DNA from: Aquanectria penicillioides
Lineage: Eukaryota; Ascomycota; Sordariomycetes; Hypocreales; Nectriaceae
Reading direction: 5' to 3'
DNA: 64,000 nucleotides
Assembly: GCA_003415625.1 (NCBI GenBank)
Contig: PYIU01000001.1
Coordinates: forward strand, 6,512,210 to 6,576,209
In this document: one piece after another, positions 34,550 through 45,858 of the stretch
Layout: every line of letters starts with the position of its first letter
How positions within the stretch are numbered: position 1 is the stretch's first letter
Notes under the pieces: generated by a model
The model's database searches: none
What the model saw: the letters and a program-made list of their open reading frames with translations, nothing else
Told to the model about the DNA's origin: nothing
Translations under genes and position numbers: made by a program

Positions 34550-37214
34550 ACAGAATCATTACGAAAAAAAAAAACAATAAAAGAAAAAAAAAGTAAAAGT
34601 AAAAGACGATCAGATTGCAGCATGTGTGTGGCTCTATCTAGTGGTTAATAGTGTGGCTTTGGTAGCTGTGGCTGGGCTCTGAGCTACAGAGCCATAAGAC
34701 ATATCCTGTAACTAGTCAAGGCACTGTAAAGTCAAGTTGGGCGCATATCCTACAAATTGATGGACGGCGGTGGTGGTGATGGTGGCGGATCGAGACTGAT
34801 TCAAGGGTTGGGTTGTGAAGTACGGGGCTGCTGGGATATATCGAAGAAAGCACAACAATGGGAGGGACGTTTGATGATGAAGATGATACACGCTATTCGG
34901 TTCGCAACGCAACGTGTCCGTCTGTCTGGTTAAGCTCAAAGTAACCAACCAATGCTCGCAACCGCATCCGGCCGGCTGCCTCGGTTTTTCGCAGCCGAGA
35001 TACATCAACCGGACCGGGCAGAAACTACCCACTTGTGCTATGCCTAGGTAGGCTTATTCATGCAGTGAAGAGTGAGAGTGAGAGAGTTGACGAACATGCA
35101 TGCGCCACAAATGGCCGCCACTCATGCGGAGGAAGCGTGCGGACTTTGGCCAGCCGACATTAGAAAACTTGATTCCGTCGTGGCTGGCCCCAATTACATT
35201 AGTTGGTATACGCGTGTGAGACACTGCCATGACATGGTGCAGTGCTAATGAGGTGACAGGGGCTGACAAATGTCGGCCATGGTTAAGGTCCCGACCCTGC
35301 CGTTTCGTGGAGCGAAACGAACAGTCATTGGCAGTGGGGTCTCGGGAAGATGACTCACAGCTTAGATGCAACCCCATGTTTGGGCCGGTGAAGCCATGAG
35401 TTCATTTTCTGATGGCTGTTCAGCCACAAGCAGGGCGCCGCGCACGCGCCCACGGGCAGGTTAGGGCGCCGAACATTACGACACTCGGTCTGTTTTCGCA
35501 TACGCATACGCTTAGGCATGTAGGTAGGTCCTGGTGTGGTGCACATGGCACACCATCACAGGGCCTGTCAGAGATAGAGTGACATTTTAGAAGGCCCATG
35601 GAAGGGTTCCGCATCTTCACCGACTTGTCACGAGCACCGCGAGCACCACAAGCACCTGATGATGTCAATGAAGCCCATGGCGCTCTCAAGTCCACGACAT
35701 GGGAGATTTAGCAGGTGTGGTTGAGCAACTTGGGCTGGCTTTTGTCGACAGCATAGCGCCTCCGGCTCCCGAGACAAAAAGTCAATCCCACAACCCGTGC
35801 TCTCCCCTCTTCTTGACTAGGAAATTGCATAAACCCATCAGGATGCTCTGGCGGGACAAAATGGAGGGATTGGCCGTTGTTAGTTAAAATTAATAAACAT
35901 CGTACTGTACATGTGCACAGCTCTGCTTGCCAGGCCTGCTTGACCTGACCCCGACTCGAGTTAGCCTCCAGGCACGGTGGGACGTACGTATCCCATCAAC
36001 TTAAGTCAGCGAGGTGCCTCGACCCCTACGTCGGCGGCGGCAGCGGCTTGACTCCCCGGCCGACGGGTCCGGCGATCCCAGGAAACAGCCCGTCGAAGCA
36101 GGAGAGCGCGAGTGCGGGCACCGACTTTCATTCCTCCCTTCCCCCCCTCGCCCGTAAAAAATAAAATCCCACCAGACCAACCCCGGCCGCGTCTTGTGCA
36201 TCACCCCCACCATCATAGCACAGTACTCTCTTCAAGAGGTACCTAGATAGGCCCGCACTCTCAAAGTGGAGGAGGAGGAAAAGTTCGGTGCACTCCCATC
36301 CGGTGCTAAGTCAGTTACCTCCATCTGAAGTCCGGCGTTAATAAGGCTGACTGGCGCTGACGTCCCAGAACCAAAACTCGTCGCAAAATCCCAGTTTCTT
36401 CCCCATCCTCCTCCTCTGTGGACACCGGAGTCACCGATCCTCCTTCTCGTCCCCCCGTTCGTCTCCGTCGCCGGCGATTGGTAAGACCGTTCTTTCATCT
36501 CGGGCTTTCGCACCATGCTGAGTGATACCTTAGCCCCGGAACTTCGAGACCGTCCCTCCCTCTAGTCCTTTGCCTTCGAAACGTGCCATCGCCCGCCACG
36601 ATCCTTGCCTCCCACTTCCAAGCGTATCCGGAGGCCCTGCTTGCGCTGTTTGCCCTGCCCCGACGCGCATCGTCACTCGCGATCCGGTGCATGCCGTGCA
36701 GCTCCGCGGACCCCATACGGACCCGAGCGAACTCAGACCAACGTCCAGTCTTACCCTCATCCGCCACCCGTTGACGACTTGCGCGGCGCAGCGACGTATC
36801 AAGAAGCCCAAACTGCCTCCCTACACAGGCAGCAGTTTCGAGAAATCACCGCAGAGGACCATTAAGACGTGACGGACCGGTCCTCGTTTCTAAACCGAGG
36901 CTGCTGTCCCTTGATATACTCCGCCATAGGGCATCGAGATAGTCAGATTCCAACTAGTACCCCACTAAGCTATCGCCATTCTGGAGCTCTTGTCTGGCTC
37001 CCGAGGCTTGGGATTACCATTGACTCCGGCCCCCTACCCTACCGGGAGCAAGTAGTGCTTCTCTTGTCCGGGATCCGGAGCTGTGATATATTGACGTCGG
37101 CTCCCCGGAGCTGGCGTCCGTTTCCATACTGCCGCCCGTCACACTCCCCCCCCCGCCGGATCCCACCTTGTTCCTTGAGACAACCTAAAGTCTCTTGCCT
37201 ATTATCCAATCACA
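34550..37214. other. Intergenic region and Zn2Cys6 leader
   Basis: 2.7 kb with no supported gene. A-rich 3' flank of the glutaredoxin (34560-34610), TAGGTAGG near 35520, and a GC-rich stretch from 36000 to 37214 that probably includes the promoter and long leader of the transcription factor. Confidence 0.6.
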
Positions 37215-40017
37215 ATGACTCCTACACCTCCGTCGACCAACTCTTCTCAGGGTGGGCGCTCCCCTGAAGAACAGTTCCGCGTCGTCAGGAAGAGGAACCG
37301 CGTCCCGCTCAGCTGCTACCCCTGCAGGACGAGGAAGTATGTCGATCCCTTGCGCAAGCCTCTTGACGTCAGTGCTAACCCATGCGTGCAGATTGTAAGC
37401 TTTGCATGAAGCTCGAGTAAACAACTTGCCAGATCTAGCTGACCGTTGTATAGAAAATGTGATAGGAATCACCCTTGCAGCAACTGTACGAAGCGGGAAG
37501 GCATGGGCACTACTTCCTGCTCGTACGCCACTCCAGTTGCTCGCAAGAAGAATCAAAGTCAAGGAGACTCAAGTCCCGATGACATGCAGAATCGTATTGA
37601 CCGTTTAGAAGGCCTAGTTTTATCTTTGATGCATGGAGGCGCCAATGTAGACGCTGCAACAGCTGCCGCCGCCGCCGCCGCCGCTACGACGCAATCTACA
37701 ACCGACAGCGGTTCCTCCGCAAAACGCGACGAAGAAGCCGCCATGGTCGACGACGAAGAGGATAGCGACACCGAAGAGGGCCTTGCAACCTCGCTGGGTT
37801 TCTTGAAGGTCGATACTGACAAGGGCAAGTCCCTTTATGTTGGACAGGAACACTGGCATACGATCCTTTCAGATATTTCCGAAGTGAGGAACTACTTCCA
37901 CGAGCACAAAAAGGAGCTAGAATCGAGTTACGAGCGTGTCAAGTCTTCAAAACCACAGACTGCCCGGGAAGGGCCAACACTGCTGCTCGGGGCTCTTCCC
38001 GCCTCAGAAATTGAAATCCGGGCCGAACTGCCTCCCAAATCAAGCGTGCTGACCCTCTGTGGTCGTTACTTCAACTCCATGGATAACGCCGTCAACATTA
38101 TCCATGGGCCGACATTCCAGCAACAACTGCGAAACCACTGGCAAGATCCGTCAAAAACGCCCATTATGTGGCTAGGCCTGCTCTACTCCATCCTCTGCCT
38201 TGCGATGCTGAGCTATCACAAGGTCGGCGATGAGCCGCCAGAGTGGAAGGGCCGGACACTGGAGTTAGCTGCCGAATACCGGCTGCGAACCGTTCAGTGT
38301 CTCATCAAATCCGACTACACCAAACCGGTGGAGTACACTGTTGAGACCATGATTCTCTATGTTTTTGGAGAATACTCGTCTCGCTGGGATGCCGATCTGG
38401 GTCTGTGGCTGATCGTGTCCCTAATCACGCGGATCGCATATCGCATGGGGTACCACCGTGATGCAAAGTGGTTCCCCTCCCTCACACCCTTCCAAGCGGT
38501 AAGCCACCTCTCCATTTTACGTCAAATCGAGGTCTCCTGTTGTTCCCCGAATTCTAAGTATCTAATCATTTGATAGGAAATGAGAAGACGAACCTGGGCT
38601 CTGGTTCGAATGTCCGACGTCATATTTTCACATCAAGTATCACTACCCAACATGATTTACGAGCACGATTGTGACACTCAACTTCCGAACAATATTTTCG
38701 ACGACGAGTTTCATCCTGGCATCAAGGCGTTGCCTCCTTCTCGGCCTCCAACGGAGCCCACCCCCATCGCATACATGATTGCCAAGGCGAGACTGTGCAA
38801 TGAGCTGGGCAATATCCTCCAGGCCGTCAACAAAGTGGGGAAGCCCGTGTCCTACGATGAGATTATTCGATTCGACGCCAAGCTTCGCCAGGTGATGCAG
38901 GAGCTTCCGCCGCACCTCAAGTTGACACATTTAGAAGGCTCGCATGACCCTGTGACGCTGATCATCGCTCGCTTCAATGTGGACATCTTGTACCAGAAGA
39001 TCCTCTGTTTGCTTCATCGAAAGTACCTCCCAAGAGCACGACAGAGCCCCAGATACGCGCACTCGCGCCGAAGCGCCATCGAGGCATCTTTGAATGCTTT
39101 GGACCACTTGGCAGTTCTGCATCGAGAGTCCCGGTCCACTGGCAGACTGAGGTCGGTGCATTGGTATGTCAAGTCCATCGCAACGAAGGATTTCATCCTG
39201 CCTGCCATGCTTGTCATCCTCGATCTCCACTTTGATAATTTGGGCGCTCAGAACCCGGCCAGGCCGGACCATGAGGGAGCATTCTTGTGGTCTCAGGCAC
39301 AGCGAGCAAGAATGATTGGAAGTTTAGAGACTGCCAAGGAGATCTGGAACGCTCTTGCTGATACGTCAATGGAGGCCTTCAAGGCCACCAAGATTATTGA
39401 AATTATGTTGCTGAAAATTCAAAATCCAGAGCAGGCCATGGCAAGCGAATCAGACCCTCAGCCAGACCCTATGCAGGATTTGACCTCGAACCTGGGCATC
39501 GACCCCTCGCCTTCTTTTGCCCCTGGGCTCGTATCCCCCAATATGCAGGAGTTTAGTGCTGGAATGAACCCTTTCTCGACGCCCAATCCTGCGCCGTTTA
39601 TGGGGATGGACTTTGGTCTCACTGCTGTCCCCGAAGGCGTTGATCTGCAAACAGAAGGATTTGGCGCCCCAGGTCCCGCCTCTCCGTTTTCTTCAATGTT
39701 TACGAACATGGGAAGCGGTTCTAGCACCGGGATCGACCTCAACACCAATTTCGACTGGGTAAGTCTCCATATATTGTTTCATTATATGCATACTGAGCTT
39801 CACTAACAAACTCGATTAGAATGCATTCGAGAATTATACACAAATGGCCAACTGGGGAGCCGACCAGAGCTTCCAGATTTACGGCACTGCGGGGGACCAG
39901 TCATCTCCAGGGCAGAGCTCAACAGGCGCGGCGGGTGGTGGAGGAAGTGGAGGAGGTGGCGGCACAAGAGGTACGGGGGGAGCACAGGGGCCGGTAAGGG
40001 AAGCAGTAGCGGGATGA
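37215..40017 (+). CDS. Zn2Cys6 transcription factor with fungal_trans domain; needs a 3-nt microexon
   Basis: A fungal-specific DNA-binding regulator. Proposed exons: 37215-37336, 37392-37394, 37454-38498, 38577-39758 and 39820-40017 (849 aa). The Zn cluster has Cys at 34, 37, 44, 50, 53 and 64. The 3-nt exon (ATT), between introns of 55 nt (CTAAC branch, GCAG) and 59 nt (GTAAGC, CTGAC branch, ATAG), supplies Leu42 in CRTRKLKC. It gives the obligatory C-x6-C spacing; joining exon 1 directly to exon 3 keeps frame but gives only x5. A poly-Ala run near 105-120 and an acidic segment follow. The fungal_trans region spans roughly residues 230-600, with PPKSSVLTLCGRYF, YSILCLAMLSY and FGEYSSRWDADLG. 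The C-terminus is Gly-rich. Targets unknown. Confidence 0.88.
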
Positions 40018-40604
40018 ACATGTAGCGATGAAAAAGACCGTGTACGATATGCTGGTATTTACAGCTTATGTTGATGACTAAACGGTGGCATAACGGAAAA
40101 CACTCAACACAATATTTCATTTCAAGCGTCTGAAAATCCATTGAAATATCATGTCATGATGGTACGTATTTGGCCCATTTCATCATGAATATGGGTGGAG
40201 TACCCCTATAGTCGCCGCTGGAGCATGTCGCGCGAAAGTCGCTGCTTACGTCATAAGCGCTGTTGGCAGCCGTTTTTTTTATCAATCGCGATCTGTGTGT
40301 GCCTATGACCAACAAGGTTGCTCCCCACGTACCAATCCGACATTGCCCGTCACAATTTCGCTCCAACGCCGTCGCAAAGCAATCATGAACGCAATAAAGA
40401 TGTAGGGGACCCTACAGGCCCCTAGATCGTTGTTCAGTTGGCTGTGTTGCAACGATTGGAACATTCTCGTTGCGCACCTTCCAGCCCTACCTGACAAGTG
40501 TTACCTTCCCAGATGCCTGCAGCCTGATTCTGCAAGCTTTTTCTTCTTCTTTCTATTCCTCTTCTCTCCACCTCGCGCCTCGAGTGTCGCATTGCTGTGA
40601 AGCA
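40018..40604. other. Intergenic
   Basis: 3' flank of the Zn2Cys6 gene and promoter of the F-box gene. Nothing else seen. The frame is open upstream of 40605 but without an earlier in-frame ATG in coding-like sequence. Confidence 0.65.
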
Positions 40605-43600
40605 ATGTCTCCTCTTGGCTTGAGAGAAACAGACGGGTCCATCCCCGATGCGATGCTCACCGAATCTGAACAGGCCGATGACGATCCATACAGCCCAGAC
40701 ATTGCAACACCCACCAACCTCGAGCCCGCCGAACATGTCGAGGACGACCTTGCTTCGATATTATTGAATGCGACCACTATATCCAGTGGGCCTCCAAACA
40801 ACAATAATAAGCGCAAATCTTCAGAATCCACGAATCCCGGCCAGCCTATAAATACAAAGAGGGTGAGATTAGACGAGGACCAGTCAGGAGATTCAAGAGA
40901 TGCCACAGCCTCTGCGGTAGATCGGGCGAAGCAACTCCCAGCGGAGATATGGCACCATATCTTCACCTTTCTTCCGCCCAGAGCTCTGGGTCGTTTGTTG
41001 CACGTCAACAAACTCTTCCATACTTTCCTTCATCCCAGCCCTACTACCCGCGTTCCCTGCTATTATTCCTACTATGCCCTTCAGCCCTTGAAACCCGACG
41101 GCATATGGCAAGCCTCAAGGCGGCTATTCTGGCCTCGGATGCCTGCTCCTTTAAAGGGCAAAACAGAACTGGATATGTGGCGGCTTACATGCTCCCTTGC
41201 CTGTCAGTTTTGTGGTTCCAAGGGTGATTGTCAGAGCACTGTGGCCAGTGACCAGTGGCATCGTGGACCGGGCGCCAAGGGCGTCTCTCCTATCTTTCCA
41301 TTTTCTGTCTTTGCTTGCGGAAACTGTCTCATCAGTAAGAGCACGAAGGTATGTACCGATTTAGATGTAGCCAACCTCACCATCTCACCTCTTGCTATAG
41401 GAAATTGATGTTTTCTTATCCTCTGCAATCCCTTCTCTCCTTCTTCCTGCTCTTCCAGTTGTATTTGTCACGGATGAACAACATGTCATCTCTCCGTCTG
41501 TTATGCGGAGTGGTCCTTCACAATCGCAGGTGACAAAGGTTTTCTGGTCAGAACAACTTGAAGAGATCAAGTCAGAGTTTGGGATAGTTAAGATGCTGGG
41601 CTCTGCTGCCGCCGAAGAGTGGGCTAAAGGCCTCGAGAGCAGGGGCAAAGAAGCATTGTCTGATGCATCCCGTTGGGAGAAATGGGATTTGTCTGGAGGT
41701 GTTCATCGGATGCAGACATGCCTAACTTCGAACTCTCTCTCCCCAGAACCTCCTAGGACGACTAATTTCAACTCATCTTCCTCCCTTCCATCCCCAATCC
41801 ACAACCCAGACAGCTTTCAACAGAATCATGACCATGTTGAGAGTCAGCAACAGGATTCGGAGAAGAACGGAATACCTGGCTCAACGGCCCAGGTGGACGG
41901 GAATAATACCCAACCTCGTTCGCAAGCACAACAAAAACGAACCAAGGAAGAGGTAACCGAGCTCAAGGCCAAGAGGCGTGCTGAAATTGAGCGCCGTGCT
42001 ATGCTACTTGACCCTCCCCTTCACCCTAGCGTTCTTGCCCATATCCCATCTTTCCAGGCAGCCCTACAGATCATTACCCCCCTTGATGAGAATGCTTGGG
42101 GCCTCCTCAAGCCTCGACTCCTTGCTCAAAGGGAAGAAGCTGAAACGAGAGAGAGAGATAGTCAAGCAAGCGCGCGAGCCCTAGTGGAGAGACTTGGCAC
42201 TGAAAAGAACGAGTCAGCTGAGATCCCAAATACAACGAAGGAGGTTACTGACCAAGATTGGGACGAAGCACAAGGTCCCCTTCGCGGTCGGATATCTAAC
42301 TTTGCTGATGAGATAATCAGAGACGGCTGGAATGATGGTGACAAGGTTAAGAAGAAGAGTTGCCCCCAGTTTGCCGCTGAGGTTCTCCTCTATATTCGAG
42401 AAAGATTTTATGCCGAGGTCGCCAAGGATGCAGCAGCTGCTATCGCAGCAGGCTTGGAACCGACTTCGGATCCTATAGAAGGCCCATGGACTCAGAAACT
42501 AACGCTGGAGAATATGAAGTGGGTTTTTGATCTCAAGATCAAGCCTCATACGGACCCGTACCGCAAAGAACTGTTTCTTTGCAACGGGTGTGTGGGGAAT
42601 CCCAAATACTACGGTTTTGAAGGCGTTATTCAACATTACGCAGCCAAACATACAAGTTCTTTGAGTAGGGGCAACGTTATTGTTCATTGGAGAGCGGAAT
42701 GGCCAGAAGTTCCTCCTTTTAGTCCGGATCCTCGTCTTCCAGATTTTACTCAGCAGAACCAGAATCCTAGTGGCTCATACCCTGCTAGTGGCCCTCAACC
42801 ACTTGCCAATTATACAGCTTATGGGCCACCGCCCGGGTATCCGACACCTGGATACGGTGCTACTCCTCATCCACCTCAATTCAGCTCCGGGCCGCCGTTT
42901 CCATCTACTAATTCTTACGAGCCAGGTATTCCTGCATATGGTGCCTCTCATCCTCCTCCAACATACTATCCCCAAGATGGAGGCCATTCTTCACATCCCC
43001 AGGGACCACCATATAGTGCCCCATTCTATCCCTCTGAGCCACCCGCAGGTTATGGAGGACATGCTTCTCTAACGTGTCATGGGTACCAGCATGGTACGTT
43101 CCCTGATGCTCGGGGGACGTACATCAATCAACCCCCAAATGACCCATACAGACTGCGTCTTGACACAATGATGAGGGTGGCAAAGGAGGCCTGGAATACA
43201 ATCTCCGGGATTAAAGATTTGCCGAATCCTGTAAAGATTTGTGTAGTCGTTCATCGTATAGCAAAGACGTTCCAGACCGACTTTGCGGAACCTGCGCCTC
43301 TGGCAATGCTGATCGATGGCCTGTCGAATTATAAAGAAATGCGACCGATCCGAAATACCAATGGGCTGGCATGCAAAGCATGTTCCATGAATCATGATAT
43401 TCCTGAGAGAACGAACTTTTCCCTCCCTCAACTGACAACCCACTTCAGCAAACACCACATGGAAAAGCCAGAATCCCAAGGACTTCAGCCGATGGACTGG
43501 CGAATTCACATGATTTCACTGCCAGATATTTCAGTTCTACGAGGGCTAAGAAGGCTTCTAGAGAATTACCGCCCAGCATACGAACTGGTCGCTGATACCC

Positions 43601-44937
43601 TCCCATGGGCCTTTCAAGAAGACGCTCCCCAGTACCTCCCTAAAGCACAGTCATGGCCAAAGTCTGTGGATTCTCGCTCAAATGCGACACCACGTGGCTC
43701 GAACGACTATCATTCCGCTCAAGTTAATGACTATGCTACTCCAAGGCGGGAACCAGATGTCTCGAGAGCCGGCGGGCAAGTTCTGATGGATGAGGGTCCT
43801 GGGCATCGCCAAACTGAGAGTTGCCGCGAGTTGGATGCACCGAGTGGCCAGCAGCCAACTCGCTCTCCATCATATAGCCCTGCGCCGGCGAATGCTGTGC
43901 CAATTCTCCGGCCTACCAACGAGGCATATGCGCGCCCGAGCCGTCGTGCTACGAAGATGCAAGGTAGATACGCTCCAGACACAAACAGTCGAGAGTCACC
44001 GCGTTCCGATCGGTTTTCGGGTTCAGATGTAGTGGATCAGGCCTCGATGCCACGGGATTTACTATCAGGCCACCACAAACCCGAAGGCCACGCGAATTCC
44101 AGGATCTCCCACAGCCAACCCGAAAGAAGCATCGATTACCGGGAGACTGAGCCGCCACGATATGTTGGCAAGGAACACCAACACCCTTTCCAAGCGAACA
44201 ATGGGCCCGGCGGAAGCTGGGAGGATGAGGCTCGACGATTTGGGAGAACCTCAGGCCCCTTGCCTCCCGAGGGAAGCGCAAGCCAACCCGTTGATGATGG
44301 ATTTGGGCTCCTCGATGCCCTAGAATCTCATCTTGAAAGAGAGCACGAGGAAATCATCTATGTCGATACTTCGGGCAGGGAGCTGGGCCGGACAACTAGG
44401 CCTCTGGGAACGCGCCCTGTGGCACCCAGGGTAGCTTACCAAGGTGGATCAGGTCCCGAGATTCGTCACCGACCTCCTTCACCCCGTTATGACGCCTACC
44501 CTCTGGACTATCGAGACCAAGGGCCCGGGCCAAGATATGCCCCCGAGGGCTACCGCCATGAGCTAGAACCCGCTTCCCATATGATCTACTACGATGATCA
44601 TCGACCTCCATCCTGCCCCACTGCCGAATCTTACGAGCTTGTTGAGGTCCGTGATCCTCAAGGCGACTACTACATCAGGCGCCCCGTCAGAAGAGATCAC
44701 CCAAACTATTACGCCTACGAAAGTAGACCTCCCCCACCGAGAGACCCACGGGGGTATTCACCCTACGAACTGATCGACAACCGCCCCCTAGCAAGAGATT
44801 TGGGGTATCAAGCCAGCCCACCGTCTAATTCACTTGTTCCATCTCGGCGCAGTACACGGCTAGAATACGACGAGTATGATCCACGATACCCAACAACTGA
44901 CCCAGGAGAGCCGCGAGCGCGAGAAGGGAGGAGATGA
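40605..44937 (+). CDS. Large F-box protein with two C2H2-like zinc motifs and Pro-rich regions
   Basis: Exons 40605-41348 and 41401-44937 give 1426 aa. The F-box lies at about residues 108-150 (LPAEIWHHIFTFLPPRALGRLLHVNKLF). It is followed by C-x2-C-x5-C and CGNC knuckles (about 205-245), split from the rest by a 52-nt intron. A coiled, Lys/Glu-rich segment near 430-450 precedes a conserved block with the first zinc motif (CNGC...H-x4-H, about 645-670), a Pro/Gly/Tyr-rich stretch, and a second block with CKAC...H-x3-H (about 905-935). The last 450 residues are low-complexity, Pro/Arg/Tyr-rich. The F-box implies a Skp1-Cullin link; the remainder is a fungal domain architecture of unknown function. 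Orthologues in related fungi are expected from the conserved blocks, but I cannot name a family. Confidence 0.85.
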
Positions 44938-45858
44938 ATAACCGGCAAACGCTGTATGATGCGGAAGCCTTTGAAGCAATGGCCGCTTTCAAAGGCCAGT
45001 CAGATGTAGGATTAAAACAACAGAGAACACGAATAATGTATTATTACCAATCACACCAGAGGTGGCTTTACTACCGCTCCCCGGTTGTCTTCGTGATATA
45101 TGTTGCTTTCGTGCTGAATTTCAAGCCAATTGTGTCACGTACAGGTTGTCATGAATCTTGAATTGAACAAATCATATCTGCATTCGAGGAATTTCCTTTC
45201 GGGGAACAAATTCAGTTGCGCCACAGTGGGTGTTGAAGCTCGCGTACAGCACTTGGTTATAAGTGGATCTGATTATACCATGGGCGTCTAGCTGGATATG
45301 CCCAGTCGTAAGTAAACAAGAGGATGGTGCCGCAAAAAGACTGAAAGTTGGCCTCGTCGCGTCGAGTAAGGTGATGCAGAAGCAGACCAGCCTTAACTTA
45401 TAAACCAACAACGTCAGCACATCGGTATATCTATCTATCATCGTAGTTACAAGGCATGTTTCACAGATGGTTCATTGTCCTTGAAACATTCATTTACAGT
45501 CCAAAGTCGATCATCGCGTGTTGGAAGGTATGCGTGAACAAGAGTAGTACAGTGTATTCTGGTAATGATGAGGATGACGAGCCGAGTTTGTGTTTTACAT
45601 ACAAGCCCCCTTCCCCTTCTCTTCCTCGCGGGCACTCGGTAGCTGAGTGGCAAAATCCGAATGTCGATGGCGGTGTGGTGTACAAAAATAGGCAAGTTTA
45701 CAACAGACCTCCCCTCCCTTTGAGCAGTTCTCATCAACATGTTCGCAGCCGCTGTGCAATGCGATCGGTTCAACACGCTCCCGTCATGCTTCTTCCGTGT
45801 ATATAGACCCCCGTGACGCTCATTACTGTATTCGTTCCCTTCCCTTGGCGGGGGCTCT
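44938..45858. other. Convergent intergenic region
   Basis: 3' flanks of the F-box and dnm1 genes. ORFs (for example 45447-45968, minus) are unconvincing shadows. Confidence 0.65.

Noticed and set aside
37337..37453. Single intron joining 37336 to 37454 in the Zn2Cys6 gene
   Set aside because: It is in frame but gives C-x5-C, which breaks the zinc-cluster consensus; the 3-nt exon model satisfies it.
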